From Apiotrichum sp. Y4204 (Eukaryota > Basidiomycota > Tremellomycetes > Trichosporonales > Trichosporonaceae), in the NCBI GenBank assembly GCA_025531455.1, contig JAMYHL010000042.1, positions 62,001 through 126,000 of the forward strand: DNA of 64,000 nt, in the 5' to 3' direction. Under the pieces are notes generated by a model. That model did not search any database and was not told where the DNA came from. It saw only the letters and a program-made list of their open reading frames with translations. Below, one piece after another: positions 1 through 9,419 of this stretch. Every line of letters begins with the position of its first letter. Position 1 is the stretch's first letter. Made by a program: the position numbers and the translations under genes.

Positions 1-238
1 AGTGGCGAGCCGTCTTGATGTCCGAGTGGAGTGGCTCTGGCAGAGGAACGATTGGCGGTCGCTCCGGTGGTTGTTGCGGGGCGGCGTAGAGGATACCCTA
101 CGGCGTACTCGGGACCAGTAGTACGGATAGCAGTGATGCTAGCAGTGAGACAAGAGGACGATACATACGTGAGGGAGACTACGGTTCAGTGGCCTGTACT
201 TATAGTATGGAGGTCCGCTGGGCCATCCATGTACGGCC

Positions 239-1647
239 TTACGAATGTAAGAGGACGAGAATCATTGTCCGAGGGCCCGTGAGAACCCCGCAAGAGCTAG
301 CCACCGGGTCTCGTAGGACATCTCGTGACAGTGGTGTAAATACTAGTCGGGCAAGGTTGGGCCCAGCATTCCTGTCCAAGTGGGCATGAATGAAGGCTCG
401 ACACCTGTTGAACAACATCCCCACCGATCCCGTCATGATAGCTCCCGCCAGGTGGAGGCTGCGGTTGCGCTTCTCCAGGAGCTTCATCTCCTCCTTTGAT
501 GTCGGGGTTCTCTACCCGGCGTTTAGCATATGCCTGAGCCCTTGTGCTGAACTCAGGTCCAATTTTGAAGCTGATTCTCGGCTCCCTACATCGACGGGTC
601 GGAAGCCGATCCACTCCGCATTGGGGGCAGACTTGCGGACGGTGACGAGAATTTTGACCCAGTTGGGGTTCATGTCGCACAGAACACCCCAAGACGCATG
701 GGGAAAGACTCCAGCCATTCTACCGAGAAAGCTCAGCGTAGTAGAGTCGGCGCTTCCGCGGGTCGCGACGAACATAACGCAAGGGTTGCCGGTGAGGAGG
801 GAATCCCGCCCCTTCATCATTGCGTCCAGGAGGAGCTGCCGGTCAGTAATGTATGTAGATCAGGCTGTCCGGGGCACTCACCTGATGCTCAAAGACCACA
901 ATGGCCTCAGGGGCCGCACTGCACTCAATGCAGGTGATTTCATCGGCGTGGCAAATCTCCGCCTATGCAAGGTCAGTGGGGGTGAATCTAAGCCTAAAAC
1001 ATACCTCCTCATACAGCCTCTGATCGTAGAGAGTGTGAATGGTGGTGTTTGCACACCTCCATCGAACCCCAGTAGTCGTGATCACCCCTAGGCTGACGGG
1101 TGAGTGGCCTGCTTCAAGCAGGTAGTCGACATTCTGAGGAGCGTGAGATAAATCCTTGTTTGATGCAAAGTACTCACTTGGTACCCCGCCTTCTGAGCAA
1201 GTTTGTGCGTATCTTGGCCATTGTAGCTTCCGTGGCGACGGGCGTAGGAAAGGCCGAGTCCCATACAGGTGCTCAGCTCCGAGACCACCACCAGCAAACT
1301 CAGGATTTGTGCGGCGGCGGAGTTCCCGGAGGAGTTCTGCGCCGGGATCGTCCGGCTCTCCCTCCCTGGTTAGTTTCCCCCTTACGATAGACTCACCCAG
1401 TAGCGGTCGGGATAACAACATTGATCTGGGCGTGGGGAACGGTGTCCCCGTTGTCGCCCTCAAGCTCCACAAACCGAGAAGATTGACGAACGATCCCATA
1501 CGCGATGCCGTGAACGTGGCGAATGCCACGGTTCATGGGAGTGTTCGGGATATACGCCAAGTGTGGCTCGGGGTCCACTGCTTTGCGAGGCCTCCAAAGG
1601 GGGCTGCTTGGTGGCGTAGTTTGAGGGGAGCCTGGAGGGGTGGACAT
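239..1647 (-). CDS. SPO11-like meiotic DNA-break protein, diverged, possibly degenerate
   Basis: Spliced on the minus strand, exons at about 1647-1397, 1298-1178, 1133-1005, 962-882, 835-590 and 511-239 read as a Spo11/Topo VI subunit A-like protein. Visible landmarks are a region around a candidate catalytic tyrosine (RRHGSYNG), a VSLGVITTTG stretch where Spo11 has its 'LNVVAAAKG' segment, IVVFEHQ where the Toprim glutamate (VVEK) sits, then DMNPN and WIGFRPVD, matching DxDP and WLGLRPSD. Spo11 makes the meiotic double-strand breaks through a tyrosyl-DNA intermediate. Odd points: the second Toprim aspartate is Asn, the following glycine is Trp, and the first intron only joins in frame if an unusual CTGAG acceptor is used. 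It may therefore be a pseudogene or a fast-evolving gene. Family assignment is fairly good; exact ends, especially the C-terminus, are uncertain. Confidence 0.5.
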
Positions 1648-1969
1648 CGTGGAAGTATGGAAGGTTGGAAGAAAGATGAGAAGAGGAAGACAAATGAAGT
1701 TTGTTCCAAAGGAAAACAAGTCAGGTCCGTTTTGTACCGCTACCCGCAGAGACGGCCTCAGGCTACTGTACAACGTGGCAGCTCCTGTTGGACGATGATC
1801 CTTCCGCCGCCGCTCGTACCGCCGCCCTCTGCGCCGTCCCTTGCGCCACCGTGTATAAGTACCGCCAGTCGTCGTAGACTACTCTATGCAACTTACTTGT
1901 TGCGACGACGACAGCTTCGGACTGTTAAAAGTTGATCTCGATGGGGTTCGACGGTTGTCGTGGTGCAAC

Positions 1970-2040
1970 ATCGATAAAAGCTCGACATGTCTCGAAGCAA
2001 ACGCCGACAGATCCCGTCACCAAGACGCTTGCCTTACTGT
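1970..2040 (-). repeat. Degenerate copy of the SPO11-like gene's 3' segment
   Basis: The block around 1977-2035 on the minus strand (reads GDGICRRLL..MSS) aligns with 392-450 at the 3' end of the SPO11-like gene and with 3061-3115. Shared words include GATCCCGTCA-type and GCTCGACAT-type strings. It has no open frame of useful length around it. I read it as a decayed partial duplication. Confidence 0.4.
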
Positions 2041-2120
2041 ACATGCGGCGGCGGCAGCGAGTCTTACGGGTAGTTTCTCACGCAGTAAAACGCGCCGCCT
2101 CCGCCGTCTCCGCTGTCTGT

Positions 2121-2511
2121 ACATGTCCACAGCTGATCCGTCGAGTTTTACAGTGCGTAAAACGTCCAGTAAAACTCTGTTAAACCGCGGCTAAACTAGG
2201 ACTCTGCCAAAAAGAGCCGCGGTCAGTGCATGTGTTGACGGCTCCCCCAAGACCCTATCATAAATTTGGTGTTGTAGTTGTACTAACGGACGACGGGGTT
2301 GTCGACGTCTGGGTTCGATTCCTGCCAGTTTTTTGCCCCGCATGATCTTGGGAATTTTACTGTGCGTAAAATGCACAGTAAAAGGGACCGCTTTACGCGC
2401 GTTTTACACATAGTAAAACTAGTTTTACTGTACGTAAAACGCCTGTAAAATGGTGAGTTTTACGGTGCGTTTTACAGACTGTAAAACTCGACGGATCAGC
2501 TGTGACATGTC
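2121..2511. mobile_element. MITE-like DNA transposon with perfect 26-bp TIRs and 7-bp target duplication
   Basis: A 377-bp element runs from 2128 to 2504. Its first 26 bases (CACAGCTGATCC... to TTTTACAG) are the exact reverse complement of its last 26. Similarity continues inward with mismatches (GTAAAACG). It is flanked on both sides by ACATGTC (2121-2127 and 2505-2511), a target-site duplication. The interior holds many TTTTAC(n)GTAAAA palindromes, for example 2355-2383, and a perfect RNA polymerase III B-box (GGTTCGATTCC, 2312-2322). It has no coding capacity, so it would depend on a transposase elsewhere. A 7- to 8-bp duplication suggests hAT-like or related families, but the superfamily is not settled. 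Confidence 0.8.
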
Positions 2512-2540
2512 TGTGGCTTATCTCAACAGGTTTAAAAAAC

Positions 2541-2665
2541 ATGTGGTGTGCTGTGCAGCAGCCCGCGGCGTCCGCAGACGCAAATCAATTCCGGCTTCGG
2601 GAATCAAACGCAGGTCCCCCTCCCCGGCTGAAGCCTTTGGGCAAATGTGTACAAAAGACGTCCGT
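2541..2665 (-). repeat. tRNA-derived SINE-like relic, copy A
   Basis: On the minus strand this segment carries a degenerate T-arm/B-box (GCGTTTGATTCCCG; plus-strand 2600-2610), followed by GATTTGCGTCTGCGGACGC and a TGTGGTGTGC string read on the plus strand at 2541. The same order of words occurs at 3493-3670, which defines a dispersed element rather than a tRNA gene. It lies just right of the inverted-repeat transposon. Confidence 0.5.
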
Positions 2666-2829
2666 ATACATCTGATAACCATTGTGCCTTGGGCACCACT
2701 GCATGCCTGTCTTGGTGCTGAAGCGCTCACATAAGAATGTCGACAGGGTGTGTTTATGACTCTCCAATGTCTAAAAGATGTAAGATAAAACACTTGAACA
2801 ATGTTAGGGAGGGCGTATGCTGGACTAAG

Positions 2830-3235
2830 GAGGGTCCGGTCGAGGAGGTCCAGGTGTATAGTCGGTTGCTGGGGCACGACGTTTATTCTGGGACACAAAT
2901 TCAGTGCACCACAATGATTGGGCGGAACCTTCGACGCGGAGACCAACACGGTAACAATGTCCCAACGCAAGGACTCGGGCGGGCCGAGCATTGGGGGCAA
3001 GTCGGGCGTTTCTTAGGTGATTCTGATTCGTGTCGACGATTGGCGTGGTTGAGCGTTGATGAAGGCTTGACATTTTCGAAAACAAACGCCGACTGGTCCC
3101 GTCACCGATACACCTGCCAAATGACAGACTCAGCCTCTCCAGAAGAAACACCATCTCCTGACCTCCTGGGAGAGATCCTCGTTTCGCTGGCAGATGCTGA
3201 CAATCACCGTTGGACGGGTCCTTGCTGGTGTGTAT
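2830..3235 (-). repeat. Second degenerate copy of the SPO11-like 3' segment
   Basis: Minus-strand translation gives EMVFLLERLSLS and then GRCIGDGTSRRLF, parallel to EEMKLLEKR and the residues that follow near the end of the SPO11-like gene. DNA identity is patchy but collinear from about 3165 down to 3055. No complete gene can be assembled. It is probably a decayed duplicate; its functional status is unknown. Confidence 0.35.
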
Positions 3236-3492
3236 CCTGACTTGAAGTCATAGAAGTCACGATATTGGCTGGGGAGAGAAAGGAATCTGTGCTGCGCATG
3301 GTCCCCGTTTCACGCTGGAGGGACTAAGCTTGTTCAACATTCTTGTCCAACTCACTTGCGGTGCCAGGCCTTCTTGCGTCAATCGCGGCCAGCGCGGCAA
3401 GCCAGCTAGCCAGATAGCTATATCTCAGCAGAGTAGGAAAAATAAAAAATATTTTTTGTGTTTTACCGTCGACCAGCCTCGTCTGATACGAC

Positions 3493-3670
3493 TTGTGGTG
3501 TGCTTTGCAGCAACCTGGGCGTCCGAAGACGCAAATCAACTCGACCGTGTCCGGACACGGGAATCGAACGCAGGTCCTCCGGGCTCAGAGCCGTCGGGCA
3601 GCTGGTACTAAGACGCCAGAAATGCTGTAGGTCTATTAACTGCTGTACCATGGCACCACAATGGTGTGAG
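3493..3670 (-). repeat. tRNA-derived SINE-like relic, copy B
   Basis: On the minus strand there is an A-box (TGGTACAGCAG; plus 3640-3650) matching TRGYNNANNNG. About 70-80 nt further on is a near-perfect B-box (GTTCGATTCC; plus 3560-3569), then the same tail words as copy A at 2541-2665. The T-stem does not pair and no normal acceptor stem is visible, so this is not a working tRNA. It looks like a pol III-derived short retroelement. Confidence 0.5.
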
Positions 3671-3674
3671 AATC

Positions 3675-5245
3675 AGCTTGAAGCATTGAGGGTGACGGGT
3701 GGGCTCACTGTGATGTGCGTGGTTCCATAGTGCTGGCATCTCGTACCGAAAGACAGCGTACTGAAGGACAGTGCTCAAAAAGCATTCGGTGACTGGCCTG
3801 TATGTCTAGCCAGCACACTCAAGATTGTAGCATACACCTGCATCGTAATTGTAGCGTATCTGTATTGCAGCTGCGCAGTATGGTTCCTTTGGGTCGACGT
3901 CTACCCCAGAATCTGGCCACGAGGCCCATGCGTCAGGATAAGTCTACTATAGGTCGAAACGACCGGACTACAGCTAAATAACTAACATGGGCGCGACAAC
4001 TCAACGCAGCGGTGACCTCAGGGTCTGGACGTCTTCAGCTATTGTGCGTTCGCCAGGCATCTCCCAACGGTCGCCTTTCCTGCGCAACCACTGCATGCAC
4101 TGCACTGCGCCGCTTGCCTCATGGTACGCGAGTGTTACGCCCAGCACCATTGTAGGCTGCGGTATATGTACAGTCTTCTAAGCCAGTGTGCTCTCTCTGA
4201 TCAGGTTAGCGGGATTGACATGTAGAGCTGGCTCGCCTGACCTTTCCACGCTCCATCTTGAACGAGACTTGCGGCCTTGCGGTTCGCTAGCTGCTAGTGT
4301 GCTTTATTCGCGCTGGACCTCAGACGTCATCCCGCTTCTGAAAACCTGCCACCGGAATTTCCCTTGCCCGAGGAAATTCCAGATGACATCAAAACCGTTT
4401 GCCACATTTGGAAGAGCGTTGCTGGTAGCCAGGTGCCTGCAACCCATCCGACAGGCAAGATACCGCTGTCCCAGGACTGCCAGGAGAGAGTTCACTCGGC
4501 AGGACAGGGGAAACAAGAGGTATACCAAGTAGTGACCTTGATAACGCTAGTTCACTATTGAAACAGGCTAGTTGGGACTAGAGCTAGAGGCTAAAGGGAT
4601 CGACCATGCAACAAGTTGGACACCACTGTCGAGCAGCGGACCTGTCAGGCCTGTCAGTCCCATTTTTCTCCAGCAAAATAATCATCATACAAGTGCTAGA
4701 AGCCGCTTGTAGTCTAGACCTGTGGTGCAACCTGATTGCTCAATAATCAGTCCCCCAATGCAAACCACCCCCAGCACGGTCAGAAACCAATCGGAAGTCT
4801 TATCGTTGCGTTCAATAGTATAAATCAGTTATGCATAATTCCAACTCGTGTGATCGTGTGCTGGTATCCATTCCGAAAAGCGTCCACTTCAATGACGCAG
4901 ATGGCGGATGTGTCACGTGACCGACGCGTCGAGGATCGCGATATCACGAGGAGGCAATCGTACCGCACTTACTGTCGCCGTCCCCGTCAGCCTTGGCGTC
5001 GGAGTTGCCTGTGCGGTGCAACAGAGGCAGTACAGCTTTGCGATCTTGGAACTACTCGAGGCAGGTCTTCCTGCTCATACATCGCCGCGGCAATGAGACC
5101 GCGGGTTTGCTCCACAGTCGACGGTCTGTACGATTTGCTCCGCTGTACGCCGTGCAAGTCCGCAAGCATGCATGTAGATACGTATAGATACATGCATGCA
5201 AAATGTCAGTAGCCTGATAGCGTAAGTGTGGGTCGAATCTACAGG
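3675..5245. other. Gene-poor stretch, nothing convincing
   Basis: Only short overlapping frames without family features are seen, and no inverted repeats as clear as the element at 2128-2504. It is probably decayed repeat or intergenic DNA. Confidence 0.4.
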
Positions 5246-5249
5246 TAAG

Positions 5250-5534
5250 TTGTGGGTGGAAGATGATTTCAAGCCCTCCTGCTCACAGATCACCACCGCC
5301 TGGTCCCAAGGATGCCCGATACCAAGCTCAACAAAACAATCTTGAATCCTACTAAGCATGGCACCATGCACATCAAAAGGCTTCTGTACGGGATCTTGCG
5401 TATTTGTGCATAGCTCCCATGTCGCAAGTGTGATTCTAAACCTTGACAATGTTCCCATCTCATCACATCGAGGTACGAGAACGTCAAGCTTGTTTGCGCA
5501 GTGGAGGTAAACAGAATGGTCTTTCGTCAGTGCG
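5250..5534 (-). pseudogene. Possible gene remnant or exon, unrecognised
   Basis: A minus-strand frame stays open for about 95 codons with a protein-like composition (for example FDVHGAMLSRIQDCFVELG). It begins just after a CTTTAG that could be a splice acceptor at about 5535. I could not attach convincing neighbouring exons or a family. It may be an exon of a decayed gene in this repeat-rich stretch, or chance. Confidence 0.2.
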
Positions 5535-5539
5535 GGGAT

Positions 5540-6493
5540 GGGGCACGCACTGCTAAAGCTGCAGAAGTTGCTCGTAACTGAGGCTCAACCACTCGGTACT
5601 CATACCTCGATCACCGCCTCAAGGTGGCCGCGAGGTGATCTTCGGGCCCGGGCGGATCGTCTCTTTGATGGCTGGGACATGGGACATAGTCCAATTTCGA
5701 GGGTCTTGAGCCACGAGAGGCCTTGCCTGAGGTAAGACGCAGTAGAGCATCGAGCGTCAGAAGCTTAGGCAAATTGAAACTGACAGCGCATGGTCTCAGA
5801 TCAAAATGAGTTAATGTGGGAGGCGGTTGTCTTCTCCAGTTCTCCATCCGGTATTCATTGGCAGACCTCCAACTCGAGGTCACCTCGCATTGTCTTAGGA
5901 GCGTGGAATCGCTAGACTCGGGCCGCGCGCATCCCACCGATCCCCCAAGGCCACCCTCAAAGGAACTTGAAGTCCCCTTCCAGGCCTAGAGGCCTTAGGC
6001 TGAGGGTGGTCACCGCACGACATCCTCGAGGCGAAGAGCTTCGAATCGCGATTCTCGACGTCTCGACTTTGATCATCGGCCACAAAGCGCGCGATGGGGC
6101 GCAGGGTACTTTCGCCCGCGCGCCCGCCCGCTGCCCGGTGGGTTGAGTGGCCATGAGCCGTGTTTGCCTTCCCTCGTTAGCTCGCAGCCTGATACACACC
6201 CACGGACCGCCAGCGGGCCTGCGGCCTGCGGCCAGCGCGGCCAGCGCGGCCAGCGTACTGTAAGGTGTAAGCAGGGTAAGGTACACCCACTGACTGGGAC
6301 ATCAGCCCTCCCTTCTTTTCTTCCATTCTTTCTTTTTTCTCTGTCGTGCCATTTCTTCTTCTCAATCCTCAGTTCCCTTCTCTTCTTCTTCTCCTTTCTA
6401 TTCCGAGCATCTCCTACAGGACAAGTCACTTACAGGTGGGTCGCCTATCGGGTACTACGCGCAAAATGAGCCGAATCACTAACACTCTGCAGT
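5540..6493. other. Intergenic and putative leader of the F-box-like gene
   Basis: This contains a short GCGGCCAGC tandem repeat (about 6231-6254) and a long pyrimidine-rich tract (about 6300-6410). The tract is typical of a fungal core promoter or 5' leader upstream of the gene starting at 6494. No gene is seen. Confidence 0.5.
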
Positions 6494-8119
6494 ATGACAA
6501 AAAAGACAAACAAGAAGAAGAACAAAAAGTACGCACTCGCAACCAAAACTGAGGTATCCGACAAATCTAACGTCGGCAGCAAGGGTTCGTTCATCGCCAC
6601 CAACAGCATGGACTCCGTTCGTACCCAACACAAGACAGGAAACGACGACAAGAACACAGCGACGCCCTCTCGCAAGCCCAACTCTTCGAATGTTCCACAC
6701 GTTCCTCACGACCAGCCTCGCGGTGTGATCGACATGTGTGCGTTCCCACACATCATCAGCGCCATTATTAGCTTCGCTCCGCACGCGGCCCTTCTTCGAC
6801 TTCGCACGTCCTGCAAGCACCTCCGCGGCGAGGTCGACAAGAAACTGTTCAAACACGTCGCCGCTGTGCTGAGCAAAAAAGGCGACACCCGCACGGATAA
6901 GGGGTTGGCAGCTCTCGGACCCATCCAGCATCTGCCGATTGAAGAGCTGCGCTGTCCCCAACCGCCATTTCGTCGTCTGCCGATCTTGTACTACGCTCCT
7001 CTTGAGATAGAGGCGCTCAAGGACCCAGAGCTACCCGATATCATGCCCTGCGACTGGAGACGTGACGTACGCTTTCAGCAAGCCGCCAAACAGTCGCGCG
7101 ACCGACAGCTCAAGCTCGTGTCCATGATCGACTATTACGACATGCCGCACAAGGTCATCATGGTCAATGACTCGCAGATTGATTCGCTCGAGATTCGACA
7201 GAGGTGCCTTCAGCCTCGTATTCTTCGTCGCGCGGCCTCTTTTCACCATGAGATCTGGGACCTTATCCCCAATCCCCCCCATACTGTGGTCGACTTTGTT
7301 CTCATAGAGTCGCATCCGATGCCGTTGGAGATCGAAGTCCGCGGTGCCGAGCGCCATGTCGTCAACATTCTCTGGAGCAAAGACTACGCCGACTTTGCGT
7401 TCCCCGTTTTTCCTCGCATCTTTTGGGGTCACTCAGTGAAGGAGGTCGTCATTGTTGTCGCCGAGCATACAGGACCCGCCAGCGTGGATCTCCCCTTCGC
7501 TCCTCGTGTGGAAGAGATGTCCGACATAGAGATGTCCGACATAGGTGTGCCTCTCCCTTCTGTGTCCCCTCTAGCCACAGTCCCTGGCATGCTCTTCTCA
7601 CCTCTTATTAAGCAACTGGCGTTGTTTGCGTTGCGTGGTGGGACGATCGAGTTGGTCGGCATCGAGTCGTTGGCGCCGACCATGGTCTACCGGCCTCAAG
7701 GTCAAGAACATCCAGACTTGTCAAGCGTCGGAATCGAGAATATGAGCCCTGGGCAGCTCGTCGAAGAGTTCAAAGCTTCACTGGTCGCAGTCATGCTTCA
7801 CGGCTGTCCCGAGTTTCTCGCTGCGATCGATGAAGATATCGTGGAGGGATTCATCGATCCCCACGACCTCCTGAGAAACATGATCACGTTCCCCGACCGC
7901 CTCAAATTTACGACGCTGGCTACCTGGTTAGCCACTGCTGCCGACGAGGAGAAGACGTGGCCTGCCGGACAGGGTGTCCTGAACAGTGGCCCCAAGCCAG
8001 AGCGCGATCCCGGCGGGCTCTGTGACCGGTGTGGTCATCAGAACTTTGCCCATGTGCTTGTGTCCCCCAATAACTCGATGATGTGCGTGGGACTCATGTT
8101 GGCAATCTTCGGTAGCTAA
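6494..8119 (+). CDS. F-box-like hypothetical protein, 541 aa
   Basis: This is a single open frame without introns. Residues 1-75 are a lysine-, serine- and asparagine-rich disordered start. Residues about 83-120 (FPHIISAIISFAPHAALLRLRTS) resemble the N-terminal F-box-like helix set of a family that is greatly expanded in Trichosporonales yeasts; I know that family by its pattern, not by a defined biochemical role. F-box proteins usually bind Skp1 in SCF ubiquitin ligases, but that is inference here. The remainder is a globular region of alternating strands and helices with no catalytic motif, ending near a DRCGHQNF segment. A 15-bp tandem duplication at 7513-7542 repeats EMSDI. The start follows a pyrimidine-rich leader, and a second in-frame Met lies at residue 39. 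Confidence 0.75.
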   Translation: MTKKTNKKKNKKYALATKTEVSDKSNVGSKGSFIATNSMDSVRTQHKTGNDDKNTATPSRKPNSSNVPHVPHDQPRGVIDMCAFPHIISAIISFAPHAALLRLRTSCKHLRGEVDKKLFKHVAAVLSKKGDTRTDKGLAALGPIQHLPIEELRCPQPPFRRLPILYYAPLEIEALKDPELPDIMPCDWRRDVRFQQAAKQSRDRQLKLVSMIDYYDMPHKVIMVNDSQIDSLEIRQRCLQPRILRRAASFHHEIWDLIPNPPHTVVDFVLIESHPMPLEIEVRGAERHVVNILWSKDYADFAFPVFPRIFWGHSVKEVVIVVAEHTGPASVDLPFAPRVEEMSDIEMSDIGVPLPSVSPLATVPGMLFSPLIKQLALFALRGGTIELVGIESLAPTMVYRPQGQEHPDLSSVGIENMSPGQLVEEFKASLVAVMLHGCPEFLAAIDEDIVEGFIDPHDLLRNMITFPDRLKFTTLATWLATAADEEKTWPAGQGVLNSGPKPERDPGGLCDRCGHQNFAHVLVSPNNSMMCVGLMLAIFGS

Positions 8120-9419
8120 TCCCTTCGAGATACTGTAGTATAGCATGATATTATGAGTGAGGAGCAACACTGCAACGGCGGTCGGCGAGGAATCGATCTG
8201 AGATAAAGCAGGTTGATGACTAACTTGCGAGAATGTCGGAAGATGGATGATCAGCAACGTTTCTCGGATTCCCGATATCTCCCGGCTGTCACCGACATAC
8301 CATCGTCGACACGCAAGCGACCACGCTGGATTGTCCGTGCGCACCGAGCGGGCCGCGACAGATGACGTCGACAAAGCATCAAGGCGATGCGCTGGAGATA
8401 ATGATCCTGTAGATCGTCAGGATGCAGAACAATCCAAGGCCCTATCAGCCCTATCTCGAGGTAGGTTCCATTCCATTCAGTCAGGAAAACAAGTCTCGCG
8501 AAATATGAAACCTGTGCACCAGGCGTCGTCTCGCCACTCGCTGTCCGACGCCACGACGCCCACGGGGCCACGGGCGGCGTGGCAGTGCCACGCGTACGCA
8601 CGGCACGCACCCCGGCGCCCCATCTCGGCGTGTCAGGTCCAGGCCGACATGCCGCCGTTGATGAGTCGTTATGATACGTCAATACCGCAATTAGATCCGT
8701 TGGAGCGCCCATTCTTCGGCAAATCCGACGAATCAGGGGCTCGGGGGACCGGTGGGGGGCAAGTACCGCAGTAGCGCACACCGGATGATCGACAGAGGCA
8801 TGCAGAGAAAGAATGGACGACGTGAATTGCAGTGGTGTGCACCGCGTGCTCGCGCAGGCGGTGCTTGGGCCCTCGGGGCGTTCGGCGAATAGCCCACTGT
8901 TTATCTTGGTAGTGGCCGTAGCGCACAGTAGGCCGTCCACCGAGCCTCGGCCACCCAGAGCTCTGGCCTCTGGCCTCGTGCGCGACTCTCTACTCCTCGC
9001 CGACTCGGCACCGAGTCGAAGTTCGGAGCCGACAGGCACCGGGCAGTTACGTAACCTAATACCAGTCCACTCAACTTGACGCAACTGCAGATGACTCATA
9101 ACCGACGCGTGTCGGTGTCTCGTGTCTCGTCCCCTATTTCCTCCTATCGACCCCTACAACCTACAAACTGGTTCTTGCCACCCAGGAATTTCAGAACAAA
9201 ATAAAAGGCCCTGGCCCAAACAGCCGAGGAACACCCTCGTCAGCGTCATCATCGCTCTTTGCTAGTCACCTTGCTCGTCGCCACCGACAGCGTGGAGAAG
9301 ATTCCAGTACCAATCCCAATACCAAACGACATAGGATAGCTCCTACCAGAGAGAGCACGTACTGATCAGAGCTTATCCCCTTTCTATTCCCTTGCTATCT
9401 CCCCACCCCCCGCCCTGGG
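8120..9419. other. Intergenic, promoter side of the Zn2Cys6 gene
   Basis: A 1.3-kb spacer. Long frames on the minus strand here are GC-driven and show no family features. An A/T-rich AAAATAAAAGG at about 9198 could serve as a TATA-like element for the gene at 9420. Confidence 0.45.

Noticed and set aside
2290..2335. Candidate tRNA gene inside the transposon
   Set aside because: B-box is perfect, but no acceptor stem, D-arm or proper anticodon stem can be drawn.
3540..3660. tRNA gene on the minus strand
   Set aside because: A-box and B-box present, yet the T-stem does not pair and the same fragment recurs at 2541-2665; better read as a SINE-like relic.
5985..6075. Third tRNA-like repeat copy
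   Set aside because: TTCGAA-like words occur, but no B-box match nor the shared tail of the other copies.
8251..9099. 282-codon minus-strand frame
   Set aside because: Composition follows GC content, without recognisable domain or start context.
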